NCBI RefSeq assembly: GCF_000430685.1
Contig: NZ_AUMM01000008.1
Coordinates: 1-64,000, forward strand
Source of the DNA: Tuberibacillus calidus DSM 17572
Lineage (GTDB): Bacteria; Bacillota; Bacilli; Bacillales; Sporolactobacillaceae
Direction of reading: 5' to 3'
Length of the DNA stretch: 64,000 bases
The translations under genes were made by a program, and so were the position numbers. The first letter of the stretch is position 1. The number at the start of each line of letters is the position of its first letter. The notes under the pieces were generated by a model. That model had not been told where the DNA came from, did no database searches, and saw nothing but the letters and a program-made list of their open reading frames with translations. This document shows positions 42,950-52,082 of the stretch, piece after piece.

Positions 42950-43323
42950 CGACATTTCCCCCTTAAATAAATAGATTCATACGGTATACGCACGATCGGG
43001 AAAAATCGATTTATCAAAATAAGAATTTATTAAAAACCGATGTTAATCCGTCCTTGGGTGATGAGTAAGCTCGGCATGTCTATTCGGTAAAAAGTGGATT
43101 GAAGGCAATTTGTAAACGCAGTCTTATGATGCGGTCGGGGGCGAAAGGTATTGGAAGAGGCACAATGCGTAAGCCGACCTATTGAAAGTGAGTCATGAGA
43201 AATTATTTAAAAAACAAATTTTCCGCAACCGACTGCCAAATGCCTTTTACGGCTAACCGGGTTGCGATTTCTTATGACCTTCCCGATAATAAAAAAAAAG
43301 TGAAAAGAAAAGGGGTGGGTAAA
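42950..43323. other. divergent promoter region of the ABC and sigma-factor units
   Basis: No gene is supported, although the sigma-factor frame stays open back to 43195. A motif AACCGGGTTGCG near 43255 recalls ECF -35 elements (AAC core), but no matching -10 could be placed with confidence. Confidence 0.4.
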
Positions 43324-43908
43324 GTGGCGTATACCGATGACCGACCGGAACGGCTTTTAGCCGAAATGCGGTCAGGGTCTATGGAAGCTTTCGACCTTTT
43401 CTATGAAACACATGTCGGATTTGTCTATCAGATTGCTCTTAAAATGACGAATAACCGCTCTGAGGCGGAAGATTTGTGCCATGATGTGTTCGTCGAAGTG
43501 TTCAGGCATCCTGAACAATTTGATTCTACCCGAGGTAGTGTCAAAGCTTGGCTGGCCGTCAAAACCAAAAGCCGCTATCTTGATCGGCTGCGAAAGAAAA
43601 AGCGGATCATCGTCGGCATTCGCCAGAGCAAGGAACAAGCCCCCGCTGCAGAAGAAGTGGTCGCAAACAAATTGGAACGGGAACGGCTGCTTTCTGCACT
43701 TGAACTTTTACCAGCATCGCAGAAGGAAGCCGTTTTTCAAAAATACTTCGGTTACCAGACGCAAGAGGAAATTGCTGCCATGATGAAAAAACCGATTGGC
43801 ACGGTGAAATCATTGATTCGGTACGGCTTGAAAAACCTACGCAAGCAATTTGCTGAAAATGAAAGCCGGGCATACGGAGGTGACAATCGCCATGAGCATA
43901 AAATGTGA
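43324..43908 (+). CDS. ECF RNA polymerase sigma factor
   Basis: The 194-residue factor has region 2 (FDLFYETHVGFVYQIALKM... EAEDLCHDVFVEVFRHPEQF) and region 4 (LPASQKEAVFQKYFGYQTQEEIA... GTVKSLIRYGLKNLRK). AAAGGGGTGGG supports GTG 43324. Its end overlaps the anti-sigma gene by 17 bp, so the two are translationally coupled. This type of pair, with an RskA-like partner, commonly answers oxidative or envelope stress; sodC follows the pair, which agrees with an extracellular redox role. Confidence 0.93.
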   Translation: MAYTDDRPERLLAEMRSGSMEAFDLFYETHVGFVYQIALKMTNNRSEAEDLCHDVFVEVFRHPEQFDSTRGSVKAWLAVKTKSRYLDRLRKKKRIIVGIRQSKEQAPAAEEVVANKLERERLLSALELLPASQKEAVFQKYFGYQTQEEIAAMMKKPIGTVKSLIRYGLKNLRKQFAENESRAYGGDNRHEHKM

Positions 43909-44596
43909 GTGGACCGAACAAGACATCATTGATGATCTGTTAGGTCATATCAAGGATGAAAACACCAAACGACAACTACATAACCATTTAACCTATTGCG
44001 CGCATTGCCAAAAACTTCATGAAGAGTGGTCAAAGATACTCCCAAGCGTTGCCTCACTTCCACCAAAACCCGGCGAATATGTGAAGAAGAGAATCTATCA
44101 TACCATCGGCAAAAAAGAGAGAAGCTTTCGCTTGAATAAAAGATTGCTCACTGCGTGCTGCATGGCATTTTTGTTATTAGGTGTCGGTTTTGTGGCAGGG
44201 CGTTGGTCCATGCAGCCAGACGGTCATCAACTAGGGCACAGTATTTCTAACGTAAAAACGGGCGTCATCCCACACCAAACCCATGCCTATCGGGTTGTGC
44301 CGGTCCATGCCCGAAATATGGACGGCTATGTTTGGGTCAATGCGAGTACGAATGATATCATGTTGTTTTTAGATGGCCTGAAACCGATTCAAGGTCGGGA
44401 TTATCAAGCGTGGCTTATTTCAAATAATAATAAAGAAAATGCCGGCATCTTGCAGATCGACCAAAATTTTGCTCATGTCATTGTGCACCACCCCGATATT
44501 CCAAAGGTTGAACGGATCGTCATCAGCATCGAGCCACAAGGGGGAAGTGCCGTCCAAACCGGGCCCAATGCTATAGATCTCGATTTGCGGGAGTAA
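43892..44596 (+). CDS. membrane anti-sigma factor (zinc-finger, RskA-like)
   Basis: The 234-residue protein has a ZAS anti-sigma domain with His32, Cys36 and Cys39 (HLTYCAHC), a single membrane span at about 85-104 (LLTACCMAFLLLGVGFVAG) and an outer domain with the RskA-type segment DYQAWLI...NAGILQID and VISIEPQGGS. GGAGGTGA precedes ATG 43892. It should hold the ECF factor at the membrane until a signal, through redox of the zinc site or proteolysis, releases it. Confidence 0.92.
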   Translation: MSIKCEWTEQDIIDDLLGHIKDENTKRQLHNHLTYCAHCQKLHEEWSKILPSVASLPPKPGEYVKKRIYHTIGKKERSFRLNKRLLTACCMAFLLLGVGFVAGRWSMQPDGHQLGHSISNVKTGVIPHQTHAYRVVPVHARNMDGYVWVNASTNDIMLFLDGLKPIQGRDYQAWLISNNNKENAGILQIDQNFAHVIVHHPDIPKVERIVISIEPQGGSAVQTGPNAIDLDLRE

Positions 44597-44771
44597 ACGG
44601 AACCAATAAAAAAATTCAATTGCATCAACAACCGATAGGTACGAAAACTTTCCTCCAAGACTCAAAATCGGTGGCTTTTCCATAAAAAACATTCCGCTTC
44701 TTTGGCAGTTATAGGATGTTTTAATATGGACCAAGATAAGAATGTAAACCTTTAGGTATGGAGGAATGCTT

Positions 44772-45323
44772 TTGAAAACTTTAGTCATCTCTGTCACTAG
44801 CTTTATTATGGCATTAGCTCCTCTCGCGATGACTGGGTCTTATGCATCAGCCAAAGAAAAAGTGGAGAAGACACCGGCTTCTTATGCTGTTGTGTTAAAA
44901 AACACCAAGGGTGACGTCGTTGGGCAAGCTTTGCTCAGCCAATCGGAAGGCGGGGTCGTTGTCCAGCTGACGGTGCAAGGGCTCAAGCCGGGATTACACG
45001 GCATCCATTTTCATGAAAAAGGGGTATGCCAACCGGCTGATTTTGTAAGCGCCGGAGATCATTTTAATCCATACGGCAAAAAGCATGGTTTGCAAAACCC
45101 CAAAGGTCCGCATGCTGGTGATTTAGAAAATCTTTTTGCCGACCAAAATGGCCATGCCCAAACATCGTTTATCACATCACGCGTGACTTTAGAAAAAGGA
45201 AAGAAAAATTCGCTCAGGGACGAGGATGGCTCAGCCCTCATCATTCACGCGGATGAAGATGACCAAATGACGGACCCATCTGGTAACTCTGGAGCGCGGA
45301 TTGTTTGCGGAGAGATTAAATAG
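44772..45323 (+). CDS. sodC: Cu/Zn superoxide dismutase, exported
   Basis: The 183-residue protein starts with a signal sequence (about 1-27, ending SYASAK) without a lipobox Cys. The copper ligands His79, His81, His97 and His159 are all present, as are zinc ligands His97, His105 or His114 and Asp117, and the Cys86-Cys179 disulfide pair. This is a complete site, unlike the degenerate YojM of B. subtilis. GGAGG seven bases before TTG 44772 suggests that start; ATG 44766 is nearly adjacent to the site. It follows the ECF pair after 175 bases that may hold a weak hairpin. Confidence 0.93.
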   Translation: MKTLVISVTSFIMALAPLAMTGSYASAKEKVEKTPASYAVVLKNTKGDVVGQALLSQSEGGVVVQLTVQGLKPGLHGIHFHEKGVCQPADFVSAGDHFNPYGKKHGLQNPKGPHAGDLENLFADQNGHAQTSFITSRVTLEKGKKNSLRDEDGSALIIHADEDDQMTDPSGNSGARIVCGEIK

Positions 45324-45360
45324 CCACAAAAACTTTCATAAATGGATGTAAAGGTGAAAT

Positions 45361-45423
45361 GGCCGGCAACTTATCATTGATGGAAAACCTAGGTCCATCA
45401 TCGATATCTGTCCGGCCGTTTTT
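45361..45423 (+). terminator. extended terminator after sodC
   Basis: GGCCGG at 45361-45366 pairs with CCGGCC at 45412-45417, and an inner stem (GATGGA/TCCATC) fills most of the 45-nt loop; GTTTTTG follows. Confidence 0.75.
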
Positions 45424-45525
45424 GCTTGTGGTTAACCCATTTTAAAAATCTTGAGCGCCTGACTGAAACTCTCCCTCGTCATATGGTATTCTAAAAAAGG
45501 AATGATCATATGAATAAGGGGTAGT

Positions 45526-45780
45526 ATGGTGAGCGATTTAGAAAGATTACAAGTCCTCACAGAGATTGTGAGTGAATTTCGTTTTGCGATATTAAATGAT
45601 AATGAGCCTGAAAAAATGGGGCAGCTTGTCTTGGAAGTCGTGCAAGAAACAGGTGATGGCAAGCTGCAGGACATGGTCCTAAATGCTTATTTAAAATTGA
45701 CGGATCGTGAAACCGCCATCCGCTATCTCAATGAGGCGCGGGACTATTTATATGAAAAAATCGATGTCTTGCTCAATTAA
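45526..45780 (+). CDS. small conserved-looking helical protein, function unknown
   Basis: The 84-residue acidic protein is predicted all-helical: LERLQVLTEIVSEFRFAILND, then MGQLVLEVVQETG and RETAIRYLNEARDYLYEKIDVLL. No signal peptide or membrane span. AAGGGG lies before ATG 45526 and GTG 45529; either may be the start. The codon pattern and a good ribosome binding site support a real gene, but I do not recognise the family. It precedes the pterin dehydratase gene by 41 bases and may be co-transcribed. Confidence 0.7.
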   Translation: MVSDLERLQVLTEIVSEFRFAILNDNEPEKMGQLVLEVVQETGDGKLQDMVLNAYLKLTDRETAIRYLNEARDYLYEKIDVLLN

Positions 45781-45821
45781 AGCGCTGAGGGACGAGTCAA
45801 TTTTAGAAAGGGGAGGGCAAA

Positions 45822-46136
45822 GTGCGACGGGTCAGTGATGAGGAAGTGGCCAACGTCTTAAACGAATTGGACGGCTGGACGGTCGAAGAGGAAAAATGGC
45901 TGCGCAAACGGTATCGCTTTCCGGAATTTTTGAAAGGCATTGCTTTTGTCAATGACATTGCGAAACTTTCAGAGGAAGTCAAGCATCATCCGTTTATTTC
46001 CATTGATTATAAGGTTGTCACGTTAAAATTAACTTCGTGGCGGATGAAAGGCATCACAGACTTGGATTTGGAACTTATACAAAAATATGATGATTTGTAT
46101 CGAAAACAGCTAGGCTCTGATGCCAAAGAAGGTTGA
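45822..46136 (+). CDS. phhB: pterin-4a-carbinolamine dehydratase-like protein
   Basis: The 104-residue protein has the DCoH/PCD signature EVKHHPFISIDYKVV with the two adjacent His, followed by TLKLTSWRMKGITDLDLELIQKYD, in which the usual catalytic third His is replaced by a hydrophobic or Lys-Gly context (GIT instead of GLT with upstream THxxGG missing). The enzyme recycles pterin after aromatic amino-acid hydroxylation, and some homologues act as transcription cofactors or in molybdopterin metabolism. GGGGAGGG precedes GTG 45822. No phenylalanine hydroxylase is in the window. Confidence 0.82.
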   Translation: MRRVSDEEVANVLNELDGWTVEEEKWLRKRYRFPEFLKGIAFVNDIAKLSEEVKHHPFISIDYKVVTLKLTSWRMKGITDLDLELIQKYDDLYRKQLGSDAKEG

Positions 46137-46202
46137 CCGCATTGCACTTTGCTAGGTAGAGCGAGAAAATATTTGCCGCCTTTCCATAAGCCAATTGACT
46201 AA

Positions 46203-46233
46203 AAAAAGGATGACGCATAGTGCGCCATCCTTT

Positions 46234-46235
<2 letters not shown>
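46203..46235. terminator. bidirectional terminator between phhB-like and fabL
   Basis: AAAAAGGATG..CGCA (46203-46217) pairs with TGCG.CATCCTTTTT (46221-46235), with A-run and T-run symmetric, suiting the convergent genes. Confidence 0.88.
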
Positions 46236-47016
<781 letters not shown>

Positions 47017-47040
47017 TCACAGTAGATAATTATATCATAT

Positions 47041-48171
47041 TTAATGTAACCCTGACATCACTCCCAAATAACTGCTGATGAGGTAGCCGACCGAGCAGAC
47101 GACCGCGATGAATGCTGATCTTTTTTTCATAATGACGATGGCGGTCATCACTAGGAAAAGGACGGCGATGAGAAAAAAGATCGCGGTCATATATGTCATC
47201 GAAAAATGAAGGACGGTGTCGCTTTTAACGGTTCCGCTGTAAAGCGCGGCAAAGAGGGGGCTCGTCTCACCCGATAAAATGGATTGCGCGACATCATGCG
47301 GCGGCTTCTGTTGCCCCATAAAGGCCGTGGCCGCAAAGATAAAGAATAGGATGATGCTTTCCACCCGCGCCCATTTGATAAAGGCATACGGCGAGCGCTT
47401 GGCAAAACGCAGGCGATGTTTCGCATAAAAGCCGTTAAACGCCGCACACAAAATCAGCGGAATGAGTAAAAGATGCTTGATGATAAGTGCTTCGCCGTAG
47501 TTCATGATTAAGCCTTGCTTGTATTGATAGGCTGTTGCGGAAAGCGAATGGTCAAGAGGCTTAGCAATATCGATCATCATCGTTCCGAAACCCGATGCCA
47601 ATGCGGCGAGAATACAAACGATTGAAAAAGGCGTAAACCACCGCAGGAAGTTTGGCCAACGTTCGGTGCTTTGGCTAAACCAGGCGGCTGTTATTAAACC
47701 TCCCGTCCATAAAGAAACCGCTAATAAATGAAAAAAATGCGCGGTAAATCCCCATGTCGGTGAGAGGCTTGCGGCATGCCCGGCTTTCGCATACGTCACG
47801 AGTATTCCGATAAAAAGGATCAGCCCGAGCTTTGAAAGAATGTGATCTCTTTCCAAATCATTAAAATAGATAAGCCCTGCAAGCAAAATCACCAAAACAA
47901 GCGTTACCATCCACGCTTTTCCGATCTGGAAAGTAAACAGGACGCCGGTTAAGGCTTGCCAATACCCCGTATCTTGACCAAGCAGGATGATCGTATAAAG
48001 AATGGGGGCAAAGGAAAGCACCCCTGCGGCTAAAGTAGCATATAGCAACCACTGTTTTTTCATGCGGACATCCGGCCGCTTTTCTTCATCTAGACTATAA
48101 AAAGTGAGGGTTCCGCCGAGGAGCGCAAAACAAAAATAAAGCAGAACTTCCGTTACCGTTACATAAATCAC
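47041..48171 (-). CDS. copD: CopD-type copper transport membrane protein
   Basis: The 376-residue protein has eight to nine hydrophobic spans. The C-terminal CopD domain begins near FTAHFFHLLAVSLWTGGLI and includes FGTMMIDIAKPLDHS and LIIKHLLLIPLILCAAFNGFYAKHRL, with several His in spans that may bind copper. It starts 15 bases after the copC stop and forms one unit with it, equivalent to the two halves of B. subtilis YcnJ split into separate genes. Copper import is the likely role. Confidence 0.87.
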   Translation of the reverse strand: MIYVTVTEVLLYFCFALLGGTLTFYSLDEEKRPDVRMKKQWLLYATLAAGVLSFAPILYTIILLGQDTGYWQALTGVLFTFQIGKAWMVTLVLVILLAGLIYFNDLERDHILSKLGLILFIGILVTYAKAGHAASLSPTWGFTAHFFHLLAVSLWTGGLITAAWFSQSTERWPNFLRWFTPFSIVCILAALASGFGTMMIDIAKPLDHSLSATAYQYKQGLIMNYGEALIIKHLLLIPLILCAAFNGFYAKHRLRFAKRSPYAFIKWARVESIILFFIFAATAFMGQQKPPHDVAQSILSGETSPLFAALYSGTVKSDTVLHFSMTYMTAIFFLIAVLFLVMTAIVIMKKRSAFIAVVCSVGYLISSYLGVMSGLH

Positions 48172-48186
48172 ACGGCTTCCCCCTTA

Positions 48187-48681
48187 TTAGTCTTTCTTTT
48201 TAAGGAGCGCCAAAAATGCGACGATTATGATGATCCCAAGTAGAATGGCTGCACCGGTGTATAACGTTGTATGATCTGTTTTTTCTATCGGCTTTTCGAT
48301 AGGCGTCTTTTTTGGAGATGGTGTTTGTTGTTTTTCCTCGCCGACGGTAAAGGTTAACTGCCCTTTGCTTTGGTGGCCGTCTGCGGCGACAATTTCCCAT
48401 TTTGCTATGTAATTTCCGTCGGCAAGCGGTTTTTGGAGGTTAACCGTCACCTTTTTTCCCGAAACAGACGGTGTTACGGCCGGAACAGCTTTGCCATTTT
48501 CATCCGTTAAAGAAAAGTTTTTAAAGGCTTTGACTTCTTCACTAAAGTCCAATGTCAGCGCATCCACGGCTTGTTTGACGGTTTCGCCTTGTTTCGGTTG
48601 GCTGTCAACCAATTCGGCGTGCGCGGAGGCCATATTCGGGATGAGTAGAAAAAGACAGAGGATCGCGACAAACTTTTTCAT
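48187..48681 (-). CDS. copC: CopC copper-binding protein, membrane anchored
   Basis: The 164-residue protein has a signal peptide (MKKFVAILCLFLLIPNMASA) whose cleavage would expose an N-terminal His (AHAELVDSQP), the usual Cu(II) ligand. The beta barrel continues LDFSEEVKAFKNFSL and WEIVAADGHQSKG, the Asp/His there completing the site. A Lys/Pro/Thr linker and a C-terminal anchor (TGAAILLGIIIIVAFLALLKKKD) follow. GGGTGTTAC precedes ATG 48681. It passes copper to CopD. Confidence 0.92.
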   Translation of the reverse strand: MKKFVAILCLFLLIPNMASAHAELVDSQPKQGETVKQAVDALTLDFSEEVKAFKNFSLTDENGKAVPAVTPSVSGKKVTVNLQKPLADGNYIAKWEIVAADGHQSKGQLTFTVGEEKQQTPSPKKTPIEKPIEKTDHTTLYTGAAILLGIIIIVAFLALLKKKD

Positions 48682-48773
48682 TAGAGTAACACCCTTTCCA
48701 TTCTATTAACCTTTTACTAGCTTACCAAATCATCATTATTTTTAAAATATCATCACGCGAGTAGGCGGCCCTG

Positions 48774-48801
48774 TCACCTTTCGAACTTTATACATAGAAT
48801 A
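48774..48801 (+). promoter_or_regulatory. candidate sigma-K promoter
   Basis: CATAGAATA at 48793-48801 matches CATANNNTA, and CACC at 48775-48778 fits the AC-containing -35 about 15 bp upstream. It ends 28 bp before the start of the Pro/Gly/Tyr-rich protein. Confidence 0.6.
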
Positions 48802-48829
48802 AAAGGAGCCCGTCGAAGGGGGTAGATGT

Positions 48830-49126
48830 GTGGATATAGAAACACGACAAGCTAGACAAAGAGAATTTACCATCATTTTGGTTTTGTTTATTTTACTAGT
48901 GATTGTCGGTGCGGTCGGCTATCAGTTACCGCAGAACGTTTATTATTATGGCGGTTTGTCCCCAGGGCCTTATGGTTTCGGCGGTTGGGGCGGGTATTAT
49001 GGCCCTCTTCCGCCACCTTATTGGGCAACACCTACCCCAACGAGCATGGCACCATTACCCTATGGTCCATATGGTGCACCAATCCCGCCGGCTTACGGTC
49101 CGCCTCAATTGCCCGCATGGTGGTAA
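48830..49126 (+). CDS. YjcZ-like membrane segment fused to a Pro/Gly/Tyr-rich tail, probable spore protein
   Basis: The 98-residue protein has a polar head (MDIETRQARQREF), a single span TIILVLFILLVIVGAVGYQL that closely resembles the YjcZ membrane segment (FALIVVLFILLIIVG), and a 60-residue tail dominated by Pro, Gly and Tyr (GGLSPGPYGFGGWGGYYG, then PYGPYGAPIPPAYGPP). Relative to YjcZ peptides the Gly/Tyr part is moved to the C-terminal side. AAGGGGGTAG precedes GTG 48830. The sigma-K-like promoter and the style of the tail suggest a coat or outer-layer protein; no named family. Confidence 0.75.
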   Translation: MDIETRQARQREFTIILVLFILLVIVGAVGYQLPQNVYYYGGLSPGPYGFGGWGGYYGPLPPPYWATPTPTSMAPLPYGPYGAPIPPAYGPPQLPAWW

Positions 49127-49131
49127 GCGGT

Positions 49132-49173
49132 AACAGCTTCTCATTCGGTCAATCCGTGAGAAGCTGTTTTTTT
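49132..49173 (+). terminator. intrinsic terminator at the left edge of array 3
   Basis: AACAGCTTCTCA at 49132-49143 pairs perfectly with TGAGAAGCTGTT at 49157-49168; T continues to 49173. Confidence 0.93.
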
Positions 49174-49204
49174 GAAGGGGATTCAAAGGGCTATTTGCAC
49201 GGTT

Positions 49205-49560
49205 CAAAAGAATAGATTGGGCTGAAAAACTTTTTGAAGTGGTATCTAGCTTGAATTTATTGGTAAAATATTGCGGACTCGCAATGTTTTACCAATATCT
49301 GTATCCCAAAAACCACTTTGAAGCAGGAAGCTGTCCAAAATGGCCTTTAGCGAGGCTCTATCTGCCATTTTGGGCTGAGAAATTTTTTGAAATGGCATTT
49401 AGCTTGAACTTATTGGAAAAAAAAGCCTGGCCCAAAGGTTGATTTCCCAACATCTGTATCCTCTAAACCATTTTGAGATAGAATTAGGATCAAAATGGCT
49501 TTTAGTATTATTCCATCGACCATCTCGAAAAGGAAGGCGAGCCAGATAGGCCTATAAATT
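49205..49560 (+). repeat. 155-bp type tandem repeat array 3 (two units)
   Basis: The landmark GAARTGGNATNTAGCTTGAA occurs at 49236 and 49389, a step of 153 bp. CCAATATCTGTATCC, CCAAAATGGCCTTTAGCG and CTCTATCTGCCATTTTGG are all present as in arrays 1 and 2. The right end degenerates from about 49450 (CATCTGTATCCTCTAAACC). This array stands between two genes on the same strand, before the nucleobase permease; 49561-49716 holds a partial ACCGGAC hairpin and the permease leader only. Confidence 0.88.
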
Positions 49561-49716
49561 AGAACGGCCCGCAATAGGTCTCTAATCATAAAAAAACCGG
49601 ACTTATGCTTTGGTAATCTTAAATGCACCAAGTGCTTTAAGCAAAGTTTCCGCATGAATGCATCACATTTGGTAAACTAAGGGCTGGATGATCGATATTA
49701 AGGAGTATTGCGACTT

Positions 49717-51003
49717 ATGGGAAAAACAACATTAGCTTCTTTTCAATGGATGGTTTTTATTCTAGCGGGAACGATCGTGGCCCCGGTTTCTGTCGCTTTC
49801 GCGTTTGGCTTCACGCATGCAGAGACCGCCGACTTACTACAACGGACGTTTTTTGTCGTAGGCATCACCACTTTATTGCAAGGGCTATTCGGCCATAAAC
49901 TGCCGCTCACCGAAGGGCCGGCAGGACTCTGGTGGGGCGTTTTTCTAGCATATGCCGCTCTCGCCGCACAATCCGGCTCTCCTGAGAAGGTGTTAAGCGG
50001 TTTGGAAATGGGGTTGGTTGCTTCGGGCGTGCTTTTTATATTGCTTTCGGCTTTCAATATGATCCGTTTTGTGCAAAAGTTGTTTACACCCGCTGTTATC
50101 GGCACTTATCTGATTTTGTTAATCATACAGCTCAGCGGTCCGTTCATCTCTGGGATATTAGGAGCAGATGTAGGGCGCGTCGACGGAAAGACGGCTTTAG
50201 CTTCGCTCATCACGCTCGCTTTATCCATCTTCTTATCACAATCGCGCATGGTTTTTCTAAAAAATTATTCTGTACTAATCAGCTTAATTTTCGGATGGGT
50301 ATTGTTCAGCATCTTAGGATTAACGGCTTCACAGTCTTCTGCCCAGCTGGATATCGTGACGGTGCCGAAATGGTTTGTCTGGGGAGTGCCAACTTTTGAT
50401 GCCGGGATCTTCATCACATCGCTTTTAACCGGTCTTCTGCTTTTGACCAATATGATTGCGAGCATTGAAGCGGTAAGACAAGTCGTCCAGCCAGAAAAAC
50501 CGGAAAGTATGCGGAAAACGAGTTTTGTCATGGGGATCAACCAAATGCTAGCCGGCATGTTTCCAACTGTCGGAGGTGTGCCCATCTCGGGTTCAGCGGG
50601 GTTTATCTTAACAACCCGCATTAAGGAAAGGCTACCTTTTCTCATAGGTGCCGCAATGATTCTCATCATGAGTTTTTTTCCAATGATCACGACCTTTTTT
50701 GCCGCACTACCGGCTCCTGTCGGTTATGCCACTTTATTTGTCTCCATGGCGGGAATTTTAGGTCTCGGCATGAACACGGTAAAACAGGATCTGCAAAACG
50801 TGCAAAAGGTACAGGTGATTTCGCTTTCCATCATGATTGGCGCAGGTGTCTTGTTCATTCCGGAGACTGTCCTTTCCTCATTGCCGAACGTCTTGCGTTC
50901 ATTATTACATAACGGCTTGGTCATCGGGGTATTGGCAGCCATTCTATTAGATCAAATGATGGCCCGAAAAACTTACCGAGCGCTTTCAGATGAATGTTCA
51001 TAA
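49717..51003 (+). CDS. NCS2 family nucleobase (uracil/xanthine-type) permease
   Basis: The 428-residue membrane protein has about twelve to fourteen spans and NCS2 motifs: LPLTEGPAGLWWGVFLAY near span 3, the QLSGPFISGILG region, and the signature-like TVGGVPISGSAGFILTTRI in the second half. Relatives transport purines or uracil with cations; the closest type by eye is YwdJ. AAGGAG eleven bases before ATG 49717 is the best site; TTG 49708 is nearly on it. The exact substrate is not predictable. Confidence 0.82.
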   Translation: MGKTTLASFQWMVFILAGTIVAPVSVAFAFGFTHAETADLLQRTFFVVGITTLLQGLFGHKLPLTEGPAGLWWGVFLAYAALAAQSGSPEKVLSGLEMGLVASGVLFILLSAFNMIRFVQKLFTPAVIGTYLILLIIQLSGPFISGILGADVGRVDGKTALASLITLALSIFLSQSRMVFLKNYSVLISLIFGWVLFSILGLTASQSSAQLDIVTVPKWFVWGVPTFDAGIFITSLLTGLLLLTNMIASIEAVRQVVQPEKPESMRKTSFVMGINQMLAGMFPTVGGVPISGSAGFILTTRIKERLPFLIGAAMILIMSFFPMITTFFAALPAPVGYATLFVSMAGILGLGMNTVKQDLQNVQKVQVISLSIMIGAGVLFIPETVLSSLPNVLRSLLHNGLVIGVLAAILLDQMMARKTYRALSDECS

Positions 51004-51056
51004 GTTTTTGATGGACGAGTAGAAAAGGGGCACAATAGAAAAGAAAGGAGGCAAAA

Positions 51057-51401
51057 ATGGTGATTATTGTCTGGTTAAGCCTTGCGCTTATGGGTATTGC
51101 TTTCATTTGGCTGATCGTTCATGCGGTTAAGGAAAGTCGCAACGTTAAAGATCAAGTGATTCGCTTAGGAAAATCGATAGAAATATTGAGGAAAAGAAGC
51201 GAGGCGATCGTTAAGCAAAAGGATAGGTTGTTGAAAACAGCGGACCAAATTGCCGGGAATTTCGAACAAAAAAAGAAAGAGGTCATGTTCCTTAAAGCGG
51301 AAAGTCTCGCCTTAGTGGATACATTAAGGGACTCCAAGGAGCAATTTGTAAAAGCGTATGAGCGGTTAATGAGGATGTCGGGGTCAGACATTCGACGCTA
51401 A
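51057..51401 (+). CDS. single-span membrane protein with coiled coil (DUF948-like layout)
   Basis: The 114-residue protein has an N-terminal span (VIIVWLSLALMGIAFIWLIVHAV) and a long charged helix likely to form a coiled coil (VKDQVIRLGKSIEILRKRSEAI... KDRLLKTADQIAGNF). AAAGGAGG precedes ATG 51057, 54 bases after the permease stop, so it may be co-transcribed. The layout resembles DUF948 proteins, though the second half has Lys-rich and not the usual Ser-rich character. Role unknown. Confidence 0.72.
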   Translation: MVIIVWLSLALMGIAFIWLIVHAVKESRNVKDQVIRLGKSIEILRKRSEAIVKQKDRLLKTADQIAGNFEQKKKEVMFLKAESLALVDTLRDSKEQFVKAYERLMRMSGSDIRR

Positions 51402-51430
51402 AAATGCGTCGTCTCCGGCCCCAAAAAATT

Positions 51431-51898
51431 TTACAGTGTCCCAACTGGGGCGTCACCCCGGATGACTGTCGGTTGAACGCTGATTTTCACACGCCCCTTT
51501 ACGGCATTACCAATCATGCATTTTTCCTCGGCCTTAAAGGCCGCTTTTTTTACGGCTTCTGCGATCTCATCGGAGGCTTCTTTCGTCAAATAAATAGAAG
51601 GATAATGCGTAATGGCTTCAAAATGCAAGCCACCTTCTTCACTGACGATGCCTTCCGAGCGAACTTTCATGGATGTATAAGGTAAACCTTTTTTCGTTAA
51701 AATGTTCGCGAGAGTTATCATGTAGCACGATTGTGTCGCTGCGATCAACAATTCATCGGGATTCGTACCGATGCCTGGGCCGTTCATGGACGTATCAACA
51801 GAAATTTTTGTTTCGAAGCCTTTCGAGCCGATGCTGCCGACAGCGTCCCTTGCGCCTTGCCACTCACCGTTTACAGTAAATGTATAGTTCAAAGTCAT
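51431..51898 (-). CDS. OsmC/Ohr family peroxide-reducing protein
   Basis: The 155-residue protein has the two reactive cysteines of the family: Cys58 in AATQSCYMITLAN and Cys127 in EEKCMIGNAV. NPDELLIAA before the first Cys and the GPGIGTNPDE stretch place it in the OsmC/YhfA side and not classic Ohr. It likely reduces organic hydroperoxides. AGGAGGAAG precedes ATG 51898. The plus-strand coiled-coil gene is convergent, with a hairpin (CGACGC/GCGTCG) between them. Confidence 0.88.
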   Translation of the reverse strand: MTLNYTFTVNGEWQGARDAVGSIGSKGFETKISVDTSMNGPGIGTNPDELLIAATQSCYMITLANILTKKGLPYTSMKVRSEGIVSEEGGLHFEAITHYPSIYLTKEASDEIAEAVKKAAFKAEEKCMIGNAVKGRVKISVQPTVIRGDAPVGTL

Positions 51899-52082
51899 CT
51901 TCCTCCTTTCGTTATACTTTTATTTTAACATAGGAGGCTTAGATCGGCGCATTTTGCGTCTTTGCCGGGTAGCGAAACTTTAATTGTTTTGGTTTCGTAT
52001 TTATAAAGGCAACCAAGGGGGATTATGCTATAATGTCAGCAGATGTCTTGATTTGTGTCAAATAAAGGAGTCGTTCTCGGGG

